This document shows positions 33,283 to 45,519 of a stretch of DNA of 64,000 bases, piece after piece. Position 1 is the first letter of the stretch. Each line of letters begins with the position of its first letter. The notes beneath the pieces are model-generated. The model was not told where the DNA came from. It saw only the letters and a list, made by a program, of their open reading frames with translations, and made no database searches. The stretch covers positions 2,294,001-2,358,000 of the forward strand of contig CM062382.1 in assembly GCA_031310005.1 (NCBI GenBank). The letters are read 5' to 3'. Source of the DNA: Dactylellina haptotyla. Taxonomy: Eukaryota; Ascomycota; Orbiliomycetes; Orbiliales; Orbiliaceae. Position numbers and translations under genes: made by a program.

Positions 33283-33681
33283 GCTTCAACCTCTTCCAGC
33301 GTTTGAAGAGGGTAGGGAATAGTCTTGGTTGTATCGTGGCTGAGGATTACGTCGGAAATGTAAAGGCAGATAGGGCCGGCGTGATAAAGTCCGAACGGCT
33401 ACGATTTCCGGTGGGTGGGGCTAGCGAGCAGCTGATTAGGCCGCGGGTGTACGTTATCAAGAACGACGGGTTCTGGTGAGTTTTATTCGGCGGGAGAAGT
33501 TTTTCAAGTGGTTGCAAAGCGTTGATGGATGGTCTAGATTGCAGCGCTCGTGCTTGCAGGTTTCTTCATTTGTAAGACAAACTTGGTTCACAAACCAACA
33601 ACACAAAGGCGATGTCGAATTCGCGAACAACAGCAAACGTTAACCGCAACCAAACTTTGTTAATATAACCTAATTTCTTCG
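33283..33681. promoter_or_regulatory. Shared upstream region of GPN3 and the 137-residue gene
   Basis: About 400 bp between divergent start codons. No distinct motif recognised. Confidence 0.4.
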
Positions 33682-34219
33682 ATGCCGACAATTTCGACAG
33701 AAGTGACAGCTGCAGCGATGTCCCAAGAATTAGCGAGCATCCCAAACATGCCTGCGTTCGCTGGGACCCCTGCTGTGAACCAGATTCTTCAAGCCTTGAC
33801 TGACATCAACAATCGGTTGGATAACATCGAGAATAGCCTGGCCACCATCCAAACAGGGTAAGCTAAAAGTCACCATCTTATTACGTTTACTGACTTTGCT
33901 TAAGCCAGAACATGATCCCTATACAGTTATCAAACAGCACCGCAAGTCGTCATGCACCATTAAGATTTCCCGCAGGCCTGAACGTCTCTAACCTCCCGGC
34001 TACTCCTGGGCAACTGATGGTATTTTCGAGTAAGCATTTGTTGTATCAGTTTTGGTTTCTTTTTTCTCGTTACAGCAATATGCTTTTCACGACTAACAGA
34101 AGCCAGCGCACCAATGCCAGAATGCAGCCATGGTTTTGGGCTTGCCCGCACTTCCCGCAAATGCCACGGCCCAAGACCGTAGGTTCCAAATTGGAGATTA
34201 TTTAGGAGTGCGGTTATAA
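33682..34219 (+). CDS. Small fungal protein of unknown function
   Basis: Three short exons, 33682-33857, 33905-34029 and 34107-34219, join in frame to 137 residues. All introns are GT-AG, and the last uses the AG in GAAGCCAG rather than the preceding CTAACAG, which would shift the frame. The protein starts with MPTISTEVTAAAM (a second ATG lies at 33718). It then has a predicted amphipathic helix or short coiled coil (NQILQALTDINNRLDNIENS), a middle segment with FPAGLNVSNLPATPGQL, and a C-terminal module LGLPALP...RRFQIGDYLGVRL. Similar small proteins with an N-terminal heptad helix and an LP..R...(I/A)..(Y/F)LG ending occur in fungi, but I cannot name a function. No signal peptide. The multi-exon frame continuity supports a real gene. 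Confidence 0.65.
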
Positions 34220-35425
34220 GTTTAATTATATCAGATGTTTCTCGCGCCTTCAGAACATCAGATCCTATATATATAATAATCATGTTGGGTTATCCATATT
34301 CTCTGGACGAACCATTCGTTATCTTAATAAAGTGTGCTTTCTGCGATCACGTCAAGATCGAGCTGGACATCGTTTTTTTTTTTTTCAGAAAAGGGCCAAA
34401 TCGTAGAAAGAGTTGGTGGTACTCTAGGCAATACTTATAATCGTATTTAATATTATTGAAATCTTCTTGCTTGGGGTAGGTTTAAAGAGTCTGGTCAAAT
34501 GTCATATCAAGTATTTCGGAAGCACTCTAGAATGTTTCAGTGATGTATAAAAAATAAATAGTTAAACCGAGTACATGCACATGTGCCTTGCTGAGCATAA
34601 TGCGTACACGTATAATTATAATCCCAAGATCGCAAGGCCCTAAGGATCGACAAAAGGAAAAAATAAATAAAAATACATTCGGGCGCGCTTTCGTCCAAAA
34701 TCCATGATGACAAAACATTATATGATCACGATGTGTCCAGTCGAGCAATCCGGCCCGGACCTTGTCCCATCCGAACATTTGGCACAGGAATTCAGGGCCG
34801 TGGTGCCAAAGATCCCTGCCATGCAGCTTGGTCGCTTCCACGGACCAGCCTGGCTGATACACTGGCCGACATGGGTTTTCCAACAACCCCAACGCATACG
34901 CTTGAGCCAAGTCGAATCCAATCCTGGCTATCTGAAACGGGAGCGAACCGAAGTCTGAAGAGTCGCTTTTACCATGGGCAGCCCACGGATCAGGTTGGAT
35001 CTTCCAGTCGTGAACCTGGAAGTTTTCTACGTGTACTCCGTACGCAAGAGGCAGATGTGGGGAACACCTAGGGCTAGCACGGCATGTTTCAACTAATTCT
35101 TCTTTCTCCTCTCAAGAGGCGCAATTAATTCGAAAAAACCTTGCCGGCCATGCGTCAACCACTCGATTCGGTCTTTCTCTGCCCGGTCTGAGCTAAACAG
35201 GCGAAAAATTGGCCCTTCCGGAATTTGGGTACCTCAATATAAATACACCATGGTCCGTCTAACTGCCCAGAGCTGGCCATCTCTATCTTCGGTTTCATTT
35301 TACTTACATCCACCAAAAAAAACAGGATTCAAATTATAACCTCCTAAAACTAATATAATACTTAATCTTGATTGATTTGAGACGCAAGTGGATTTGATAT
35401 TCATATAATTTATAAGAAATTCTAG
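34220..35425. other. Intergenic: upstream region of AA9 gene
   Basis: A GC-richer island at about 34690-35070 has overlapping ORFs on both strands, none with a recognisable domain. A T tract lies at 34374-34385. A TATA box (35238-35245) precedes the AA9 gene. Confidence 0.5.
35238..35245 (+). promoter_or_regulatory. TATA box upstream of AA9 LPMO gene
   Basis: TATAAATA lies 188 nt before the ATG at 35426. TATA-containing promoters are typical of inducible secreted-enzyme genes. Confidence 0.5.
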
Positions 35426-36536
35426 ATGTTGTCCAAAATCGCCATCCCGTCTCTTATGATGATCGCGCAGGTTCTGGCGCATCAGAACTTGCATCAATTC
35501 TGGGTCAACGGTGTTACTCCAGGATACCAAGTCGGTATCCGTATGGTATGTACAGTATCCTCAGATCTTATCTCATTTTTAAATACTAACACTGCGCGAT
35601 ATAGCCGCCATCCAACAATCCCGTCACCGACGTAACTAGCACTGACATTGTCTGCAATGTCAATGGCTCTAGCGGTGCTGGTATTGCCGTCGTTGCCGCT
35701 AACGCTGGAGAGTACGTTCTTCCCACTGACATTTATATCTCCACCCATTCCAATGAATCTAACATGTACTTCCTTTCAGCACCATCCAAGTCTCATGGGA
35801 TCTCTCCACCCATCCCGGCCCAATCGTGCACTCACTGTTCGGCCCTGTCTCGAGCGCACAATCCGCCACCGGCGTCGGCTCTTGGTTCAAAGTCCAGGAA
35901 CAAGACTACGTCGACGGCAAATGGGCCAATGAAGTCATCATGGCCAACAACGGTCTCTTCTCATTCAAACTCCCCGCCAACCTCGCCAGCGGCGAGTACC
36001 TCCTCCGCTCCGAGATGTTGGCGCTGCACGCCTCTCAAACCGTCGGCGGCGCACAGTTCTACATTGGTTGCATGCAGCTCAAGATCACCGGTCCCGGCGG
36101 CAACTGCTCGCCAAAGTACAACCTACCGGGTGCCTACAGCTCCACGCAGAACAACATCTACATCCCAGACTTCTACTACGGCTTCGTCCCATCGACTTAC
36201 TCCGCCCCTGGTCCCGCGGTTGCCACCTGCACCGGCGGCGGCGGCTCCAACCCTACCACTCTCGCGACCACCACCACCCGGACCACCACCACATCCTCAC
36301 GCACTACAACCACTCCTACCACCACCTCTAGAACTACCACCGGAGCCACCACCAGAACCACAACTACCTCCTCGCGAACTACCACCACTTCTTCCAGAAC
36401 AACAACCACTGGCGGCGGTTCCTCCGGTGGCGCACCCCTCTACGGCCAATGCGGCGGTTCAGGCTGGACCGGCCCGACCACCTGCGCCCAGGGTACCTGC
36501 ACCTACTCGAACACATACTACAGCCAGTGTTTGTAA
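35426..36536 (+). CDS. AA9 lytic polysaccharide monooxygenase with C-terminal CBM1
   Basis: Secreted copper enzyme that oxidatively cleaves cellulose or related glucans. Exons 35426-35545, 35605-35711 and 35780-36536 give 327 residues. Signal peptide residues 1-18 are cleaved before His19 (LA-HQN), the N-terminal copper ligand. The second His-brace histidine is probably His87 (STHPGP), and the axial Tyr site is QFY (Gln168, Tyr170), preceded by EMLALHAS, all standard for AA9. A Thr/Ser/Arg linker (about residues 216-291, [11 protein letters not shown] units) leads to a fungal cellulose-binding CBM1 at the C-terminus ([15 protein letters not shown]...YYSQCL). The last residues match a complete CBM1. 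Regioselectivity cannot be told from the sequence. Confidence 0.96.
36250..36414 (+). repeat. ACC-rich repeat encoding the Thr linker of the AA9 enzyme
   Basis: Repeated ACC/ACN codons interrupted by Ser and Arg codons. Such coding repeats can change length by slippage and would alter the linker between the catalytic and cellulose-binding domains. Confidence 0.8.
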
Positions 36537-38010
36537 ACCGAGTGATTGTCTCTATTTTCACGAATATCGGAATAACTCACGTATCCACTTACACTTACCT
36601 ACCTCTGTATATATTATACCCCTATGACGTTTTTCTTTTCTATTTTTCTATTTCTCCATTGTATATACAGCGGTGTTCCATAGCAGAATTTGACAGTAAA
36701 ATATTCATTGTCATGTATTAAACTTGTAGCGTGCCTCTATAAAAAACATGGATTGTGAAGCGTACCCGTATATATATATATATATATATCTACGATGTCG
36801 CAACTTTTAAAAAGATCGGTGCAACAAATGCATTTAGCCATTAATTTATCTTCGAAATCGTTGTCTGTTAATTAATATATATTTTTTCCTATTTGTTTGT
36901 CACTTTCTTCTATATTAACAGGGTATATATGAGCAGCAAATAAGAAAATAAGAAAAAGAAAGAAAATCAAAAGTAAGAGAGTAAAAACTAAAAAGAAGAG
37001 GAAGGGCAGGTAAAGTAAGAAGAAAAGGACGCCAGCCAGCCCACAGAAGATAAAGAAAAGTAGATATAAGAAGAAGAAGAAAAGAAGAACTAATATACAC
37101 GGAATACCGAGGAAAGTGTGAATGCAACGGTATGTTTTTGGTTAATTATTAGGGTGATAAAATTTCTGAATAGCAGCTTTTTTTAAATTATTTTTGTAAG
37201 TTTTGTTTGAAATACTGGCGGCGGTTTTCGACACAGCAAGCGAAGTTCGGGAGCTAACTGCTGCTGTTGAGAAGGTTAGAAGATGGCAAACTGGAAGATT
37301 TGCAAAAGGTTTTCTATATGCAAAGAAGAAAGACAAATCAAGCAAAATAAAAGCTAGTCCCCCTATAAAAGAAAGAAAAATAGGCAGTTTATAAGCAAGA
37401 AATGCGAAAGGAGATGAAGAAGCCAGAAAAACAGAATATTTCGTGGGACACGTGAGTCAAGTACGTAAATTACTAATACCCGGTAATGCTGTCATATTAA
37501 ATATGGCGAATAAGAGAAATGCAGGTGAATAAGAAAAATATTTTGAAGAAAGAATTGAAAAAAGGGAGGAAGTGAAGGGGTCAATCTAACTTGAATGATC
37601 CGCTTCACCGTAGAAGACGCCAAAACTAACCCGACACACCGACAAGGGCTAAAAAGAAAAGCGTGAGGAGGAAAGAAAAAAATAAAGTAATAAAATAAAG
37701 AAACTCCCGTGTGTATATAAAAAAAGGCCATGAATATATGCGACTTTAATAAAAGACGCGGCTGGCGTAAATAACCTTCGTTCGCAGTGGCCAGAAAAAA
37801 GAGGAGAACAAAGGTATTAAGGAAAATAAAAATGTTTAACAAAACGCCGTTCTCCTGAATGCACCATATTTGGATAAAAACGCTTCGGAAAAATCTTTCG
37901 TATATATAGTCGCAGGAAAAACCACTTTTAGGGGACTTAGGAAATCGGTATTGTGACGAAGGAGGGAGGAGAAAGTTCGGTTATATGTGAATGATCCGCG
38001 ACAATGCCTA
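36537..38010. other. Intergenic between convergent AA9 and Chd1 genes
   Basis: Very AT-rich, with a TA dinucleotide run (about 36769-36789) and purine-rich tracts on the plus strand (about 36940-37090). ORFs are low-complexity artefacts. No gene seen. Confidence 0.6.
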
Positions 38011-41000
38011 TTAATTCGAAGCAGGAGCTGTGGGTCCACCCGCCTCGGTGCCCTGGCTGTCCTTTGCCTTCATGGCGTCGATCCGGTCTTGATATTTCTT
38101 ATACATCCCCCGGTATTTCTCGCCAGGGAGCCGTTTCTCTCTGTACGGCCAATTCCGGGCCACGACCTCCCAGAGCTCGAGTTCCAGCTTCGTGCGAGTA
38201 TCGGAGGCGTGCGCGTTTACTTCGAGAACGTCGCAGATATGCTGGCCGGCATGCATCAATTTCTCTCTTATGGAAACCACATAGGCCTTCTGATCGTGCT
38301 TATCCTTGTCCAAATGATAAAGCTTCTTCAGAAGAGAATTGATAGGGCTCATGAATTCCTTTTGAAAGGTTAGTCATATTTATTCGGATAAAATTCGCAA
38401 GAAAAACTTACCTCAGCTCTCTCAGTTGTCCCTCCAGATCTCGGCACCGGCGAACCGCTCGCGCCAAACGACGGCCGCGGATTAGAGCCGTTCGACTCTT
38501 CGCGATGGTGCTTGTGCTTAACACCATTCTTCTCACCCCCGTTAACTTTATGTTCCTTGGATCCCTTATCCCCGCGAGACGGCGTGGTCGTCTCGTCATC
38601 CCGCCGTTTCTTGTGCGAAGGCGTCGACTCTTCCCTCGAAACATCAGATTCACGTCTATGTTTGAGCGAAGTACTGCTTGGTTCCCGCTTCATATAGTTC
38701 AAGATTCCGTTCTTCTGGACCTCCTTCTTATCGGACTTGCCGTTCTTAGGTCGTTTCGACGGACTCTCGTCCCCGCCGTCGCGATCCGCCATCGGTCGCT
38801 TCTTGGAAATGGCGCCCACGGGCTTCGCGCCTTTGCGTGCCTTACCAGGGATTGGAGATGCCGAATTACTATTTCGGTTTCCACGCTGATATCTGGCAGC
38901 AGCAGCCGCAGCCTGCTGGGCGACCTTCTCCTGTTGATCTTTAAGCATACCTAGCAGATAGTTCGCCCGACGGCTCAGGTGTTCCGCGCCGGGAGAGAGC
39001 TTCGCAGCTCCACCCTTGACACGTTCCGCCTTCTTGTCGACCCTGTGCTCCTCTAAGAACATTTTATCCTTCAAGCCCAAGTCTGGATCGTCCCGGATAG
39101 GAACCCAATTCTTATACCCGTGTCGGTCGATACCGACACAAAGCATACCGTCTTCCTGAGCGCCCCACTCACAGCTCCACTTCTCAGTCTTGACTTTAGC
39201 GGTCGCGATCCTAAACTCTAGAGGGTTGGGGCACGCTGAGATGGCGGTTCGAAGAACGCGGAGGAAATCGGGGATCTGAGTAACCTTCTCGGCGTTGATA
39301 TCCTTAACGCCCTTATATTCAAACAGAATCGCCTTCTTGTCTTTCCGCGTGATCCCTTCCTCTCGCTGTGCGGTTTCGTGGCTCTTAATAGCCTCCTCGC
39401 TAAGGCGAACTATATCACTGACCGCCGTTGTGATAATCTCGCGGTCCCGGTCTTGAAGTTTCGCGTCCCGAACGATCTCGGTATACCGATCCTCAATCAG
39501 ACCGTATCTGACGAAAGAGTTGTACAGATTTCTGACTTCGCGGTCGGTAAGAGGCCGCGAAGGGTCTGGAATCTCGCCTTCTTCATCGGAACTATCGTCA
39601 CGTCTTCTAGGTTCCGGTCTTCGCTTCTTCGGTGGGCCACGCCTTCCGCGCGCTGGAGTCTTCTCGGAACCGCTGGAATCAGAATCGTTCACACCGTTCA
39701 TAGGACGACGAACCCGCTTCGCGTTCGCATTGATCTGCTCTTGTAAGAACTCCTCATCCTGTTTGACCTTTTCTGCCTGTCTGAGCACTTCTAGTTGATC
39801 AGGAGGAAGCACACGGTCCCAATCCACATCAATATCGGTAACCTCAAACTGCTTAAGAAGTTCCTGGAAAGCTTCTCCACCCTCGTTCCTGATCAGAGAT
39901 GCGCCAGCAGCATCAGTATCATGGTCTTCGGCGTGCATGAGGTAGTCGTCGATGTTGAGATCTTCGAGTTTCTTCTGATTCGCTTTCTCCTTGTCACCCT
40001 CGAAGATCTTATGCGCCCTGGCAGCGAGCACGCTAGCGAGTTCCGCCTGTGACAGGTTCTTCGAGTTCTTCTTCACTTTATCGGTGATGGTGGAATCTGT
40101 GATACCCATATAGACAGCATATTCCATTAGCAGCTTGACACGCGCTCGTTCCAGGACCTCTTCCTCGATAGTATCTTTCGATACAAATCGATAAATCATG
40201 ACGTGGTTCTTCTGACCGATACGATGTGCACGCGCCATAGCTTGCAGATCGGCCTGCGGGTTCCAGTCGGAGTCGAAGATGATAACGGTATCAGCAGTGG
40301 TAAGATTGATACCGAGACCACCAGCACGAGTACTCAGCAGGAAGCAAAAGTCTTCACTGCCAGGCGCGTTGAAACGGTCGATGGCAATCTTACGATTACT
40401 AGCGGTAACGGTACCATCGATGCGTTGGTATGTAAAACCGCGGAGTGTAAGATACTCCTGAAGAAGATCAAGCATGTTGACCATCTGACTGAAAATCAAG
40501 ACACGATGACCGTCCGCCTTCATTTTAGTCAAGAACCGATCCATGAGAACCTGTAGAAATATGTTAATATATATAAGCGGTATTTAAATGTGGGGATTAG
40601 GATTACATACCATCTTCCCGCTACACATGATCATGGCGTTCAATCTGTCCGCCTTGGATTCAAGACCTTTCATGATATCCTCTTCGGCAGATGGGAATAA
40701 GAATGGATGGTTACTGATCTTTTTCAACTCCATGACGATGTTCAGAAGCGACACTTTCTGTTTACTTCTAGCATTCAGAACACTGTAGTTACGTGTATAA
40801 ATGTTCTTGTACCACTCGGTTTGGATATCTGACAGTTCAACACGAATGATTTTCTCAGTCTTCTGGGGCAAAGACGTCTCTACGTCCTTCTTAACACGAC
40901 GGAGAATATAGGGCTGCAAGGTTTCCTGCAGATTCTTGATCTCGGTCTCCGCTTGGTCAGATTGAAGATCGATGTTTCTGTCGATATTGATGTTTCCAGG

Positions 41001-43238
41001 ATCGAGAAACTCGAGGAGAGCAACTAACTCCGACAGGTTGTTTTGCAGAGGGGTACCAGTGATGAGGAGACGGTCTTCGACTTTGAATTGCCTCAGCGAT
41101 TCGTAAAGCCGCGACTCGACGTTCTTCAAACGATGGGCCTCATCGACAGCGAGGTAGTTCCATCGTATCGACTGAAGAAGCGCGGCGTCGTGATTGACAT
41201 ACTCGTAGGTGGTAATCATGACGTGGAACTTCGTCTTCTTTCGGGTCACATCCTGGAACATTTCATGCTCCTGGATCACGGTACGAGCCTTCGATGGGCC
41301 GTTGTAAACGATAAAATTTAGATCCGGTGCCCACTTGACGAAAGTATCGCACCACGCAGGAACCGTGGATAGGGGCACGACAACTAGAAAGGGGCCGTCG
41401 ATTTCCATTTCATTCTTCAGCCAACTGAGAAACGCAACGGTTTGTACGGTCTTTCCGAGGCCCATCTCGTCTGCGAGGATGCTGTTCCTATGCATGGTCC
41501 AATTGTACCGGAGCCAATTGACACCTCGAAGCTGGAAATCACGAAGCTCTCCGAACTGTATATACTCAGGTTGCTTAGACCAGAGCTTGCACTTCTCTCT
41601 TTTCCGCAACGGGGTGACAGCGTAGTTCCTCGCCGCTTTGGAGCGTTTCCGGAACTGGGTGATCTCTGCAGGCGCAACAGGTTGGAGGAATGATTCTGCC
41701 TCCCAGGTGCAATTGTCGTAAGTCAAGCTTCGCCCTGTTGGGTATGTTAGCGGTGGAACGTAATTGGAAGGGTATCGGAGAGGGTACTAACACTTAACGA
41801 GATATTCGAGGCCTTCGCCCTCATCTCTGGAGGCGACGACACGTTCTACCTCCTTGGCTTCCATGATAGATTCCACCAGACGCTCGCGTTCGAGCGTCCA
41901 TCGTTCGAGATCCTCACGAGTGGTTTCCGGGTCGTTACGCCTCTCAGTGTCTTGCCGGACCTTGTTCATGTAGTTATTCAACTTCCTGAAGCCCTTTCTT
42001 TGGCCCAGATCGGCCGAATTTTCCCAAGTCGCATGAATATGTGCTTGCTCCGTCCATTTTATCTAACGGGGGGATGATTAGTGAAAGCAATTGATGGGGA
42101 AGGGGTGGAAAGGTGGCTAACCAGGAATTCCAAGTGATCACGGCTGTCTGCGTACTCCTCGGGGTCAAAGCCTTCCTTGACACGATGGTCCAAGATGAAA
42201 TCGATTCCCGGTGAGGTATCCTCAACCCACTCCACGAGCTGGGCCTGGTCGTAATCTGACTCCAGGAACTCATCACTATCATCGTCAATGTTATAATTGG
42301 TGACTTTGGTTGCGGCACGGGTGGGCACGCGAGCTTCATATTCGACAGCGGGGTTGAGACGACGCTTTTTCCGTCGAGCCTTCTTGTTGCTGTAGAAGTC
42401 AGAGTCATCCCCATCCTCGCTCGACTCGGTGGATATGCGTGGTGTGTTAACTTTGGACGCGACAGCTGCTGAAACGGTTAGCTGAGAGTACGAGGTCGAT
42501 GGTAGGAGGAGCTAACATTTGGAGGGCCGAGATGGCGCCTTAGCTTTAGAAGAGCGCTTCCTCGGCTTAATATCAGAATCGTCACTGATATCATCCTCCC
42601 CGTCATCATCTTCATCAGACGACTCGATCTATGATGATTATTAGCTTCAGTTCCGGTTGAATTGATGTTTAAGAGGGGTGAGGGGGGGGGGTTGAGGGTG
42701 GAAACGTACTATCCTCTTATTACGAGCCGAAGGTCGATTCTTGAAGCACGTTAGCGAAAGAACAAGCAAACCGAAGGGATATTTAACGCGAGCGTACACT
42801 TCTCCGAAGACCCCAAAGCTCCGGGTTCTGTGAAAAGTCTTCTGAAGGGTCCTTTGGCTTCTTCCCCTGCTGCTGTTGCTGCTGCTGTTTTTGGAGGCGT
42901 CTGCCGGCGGGCTCGGGGCTGCTGATGATCTCGAGAACGTCGTCGTCATCAGCATTCTCGCTGGCGTTATCGGCCTCGAAGTCGTCATCGTTGTTATCGC
43001 TGGCTTCGTCCGAGCTAGAATCGGACATCTGAGGCTCCTCGTGCTCCATGGCAGAGTCGTCTGCGACCACGGAACTGACAGAGGGGGAGGGGGCCGCGGC
43101 GACTTCGGGGTCGGTCAGGTCGGAGGCGGAGGGCGAAGGGAGCTTTTCGGGAGAGTCACCCTCGACGGAGATATCAGGAGTGTAGGTGTTATGAATGGGA
43201 GGGAGACGCGATACGTCCGAGGACGCCGCGGAAGACAT
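38011..43238 (-). CDS. chd1: Chd1-type chromodomain helicase, chromatin remodeller
   Basis: Nuclear ATPase that slides and spaces nucleosomes during transcription. Exons (minus) 43238-42798, 42739-42710, 42628-42517, 42468-42122, 42062-41792, 41734-40611, 40550-38412 and 38358-38011 give 1603 residues. The acidic, Ser-rich N-terminus holds a Gln run; double chromodomains span about 210-420 (LVEWVEDTSPGIDFILDHR; IKWTEQAHIHATWEN; YLVKWRSLTYDNCTWE). The SNF2 ATPase has Walker A DEMGLGKT (489-496) and DEAH (598-601). The helicase C lobe begins at 776 and contains the arginine-finger motif RIGQ (885-888). A SANT/SLIDE-like region, a basic disordered part and a C-terminal helical domain (CHCT: SIREKLMHAGQHI, ELELWEVVARNWPYREKR) follow. 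Exon 2 is just 30 nt. Confidence 0.95.
42463..42472 (-). other. NAGNAG tandem acceptor in chd1 intron 3
   Basis: On the minus strand the intron ends TTTCAGCAG. Using the first AG gives Ser-Ala-Val; using the second removes three bases and keeps the frame. NAGNAG sites commonly give both products. Confidence 0.55.
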
Positions 43239-45519
43239 CGTGATCTATGCGATCAGAGAAGAGGGAATCGAGTTAGCAGAGGTATAAGGAGGCATTGTGG
43301 TACGAAAACAGCAGCAGGAAGCCAATCCCCCGAAGGAGGCGGGAGAGGCGACCATGATGGGCCCGGAGCGACCGGTCCAAGAGCATGACGGAGACCGGAG
43401 ACAGGCATGAGATGGAGATTGAGGGTCGGGAGGATGGAATTCGATGGATGTGTGGTGACGACGACGACGACGGGCGATTCTAGGGTCAATTTTGGCGGCA
43501 GCGAGCCGGCGGCTGGACGGACGGGTGCAGGGAGAAACGGAGAGAGGAAAACAGAGGAAGACGAAGCTCTTGACGCCAGAATCACGGATCGAGATGAGTT
43601 TCGATGGGGGACCGGAGTGGCGGATGGGGGAGCTGATGCGAGAGATACTCGATATTCTGTGGTATATATTATATAGGGAATCCTCCGAGCGTGTCTCGCC
43701 CCAGCCCAGCCCGGGGCGGCGAGAAAAACGGACCGGCACCACCACCAACGACGACGGAGGGAGGGGAAGAGGGGAAGGAATGGAAAGGTGATCGGGGAGG
43801 CATACCAGAATACGAAGAGGGATCCAGTTTCGATGGATTTGACGATGCCGTGACGGGATATGCTGAGGCGGGTGCTGCGTTGAGGAGAATTTCTCGCTCT
43901 GCTAATTAACGACGGGGCGTTGTTGGGTGTGTGTGGTGTGGTGTGGTGTGCGGTGTGTGGTGTGTGGTTTGGTCTGGTCTGGTCTGGTTGGCAATGGGGC
44001 GGGTGGGAAAGAGGAGGAAGGGGGAAGGGGCCGTGGCATGGCTGGCACACCCGTTTGCTCCGCTCGCTCGCTCGGATTCCAAATGGGCCCAGCACTCTGC
44101 TATCTTTTGTACAGAGTCGAGATGGATATCGCAAGGCCGGGCTGTAGTATATATCTATATATATTTCTTGAAGTTGTTATATATACGTTATACGGTGTCG
44201 TGTGCACGTTGGCTATATCTTCCATCTGCCCTCCATTTTACACACATAGTTCAATGTCCCGTCCTGCTCTTATAATATCCAGAAGTTGAGCGAACGAAGC
44301 AAGGATCCGACGATGCCATCCGTAGACACCGTATCTTCTTCCTCTTCTGCCAAAATATTGGGTGCAGTCGGTACGCCCTCCCACGGTAATTTTTACTGCG
44401 GCGGGACGTATCCTGTGGACGAGAAGGGATCAGCCTCGTGAGAGCTAGACAAAAAACAGCATACGCATTCCTGCCCTCTTTTTTCGTAGCGATATATAGC
44501 AACAAGATCACTCCAGAACTAGCAGTCGTCGCTCGCTTCAGTGCCCACGATGGGCTCCCGTCGATGTGGATCCCGGCTGCTTATCGCCCGAGCCGAGCTG
44601 ATCAGGGTCCGTGATGCCCTCTCAGTCCGTATATTCAGAATACCAACATTTTGTCACGAAGGTTGAATATTATTCCACACACCTTTCAATATGCATTGAA
44701 TACGGTAGTGGCAAAAAAGCCATCGCGGCTGTATTCTCACGGTAGCTTTCATTGGCCATCTTCTTTCGTGGTACAAACCCAATTAAACCCATGGCGTTGG
44801 AGGGGGTTCAGCTGGGAATCCGAGAACAGTGATCTCCAGGTGTGTAGACAGATAGATGCCTCCAAAAGGGCAATTCTCTTTAGAATCCGCAGGTAAACCC
44901 ACCGTCGAATGTACCCGGCCCTTGTCAGCAGCCCCGAATACGGCCTTCCCTTCTTCTTCCTTTTATCTCTGAGGGTGTGCTGTGCAGCTATGCTCGCTGG
45001 ACCACGGTGGCCCCCTGGCAGCAGTCATCGAGGGGTCTCATTCCAAATGCTGACTCGCATTCGAACAAACGTCGACGGCATCAATCAAACAAAGAACGAT
45101 GACTGTTGGCTGGATCAGCCATCTCGTGATCTCGTGTCGCCCAGGTCGAGTCTCCAGTTGCAACCGGCCAATGAATGGATGAATGAATCACGTCCGCGTC
45201 GACCTGTCATTTCCTTCCACCTGCCCCGTTCTGCCGAGTCCTGGCGGATGCATTTTGCATTTTGGCATTTGCTGCCCCCCCTCGTCCCTCAGCTTTTGCG
45301 TCAATATTGCGCCGGAAATGCGCCCATCCCTCCAATTTTATAACCCCCAAAAAAGGAATATACGAACACATGTCTTCCCGATTGCTCTGCTTGGTTAATT
45401 ATAATTAATCGATCAATACCTGGGTGTAACTAGCAACGGACTAACGTTAACGTTCCAATGCATTGACGGATTGATATATAACGTCCGTCCTCCCATCCTC
45501 CCTCCACCGTATTCCCCCA
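43239..45519. other. Long intergenic region between divergent chd1 and the X-family polymerase gene
   Basis: About 2.3 kb with no supported gene. The chd1-proximal part is GC-rich with purine-rich repeats. A GT/TCTGG simple-sequence stretch lies at about 43926-43990. ORFs seen here are overlapping low-complexity frames. Confidence 0.55.
43926..43990 (+). repeat. GTGTGG/GGTCT simple-sequence repeat
   Basis: Alternating GTGTG and GGTCT units over about 65 nt, in the region upstream of chd1. Confidence 0.75.

Noticed and set aside
34690-35070. Possible small genes on either strand (34704-34958 plus; 34718-34921 minus)
   Set aside because: Both strands are open with no domain, signal peptide or splice support, and the minus frame lacks an ATG. 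GC-rich composition alone explains the open frames.
43245-44290. Several 70-290 codon ORFs upstream of chd1
   Set aside because: Overlapping low-complexity frames in GC-rich or GT-repeat sequence on both strands, with no recognisable domain.
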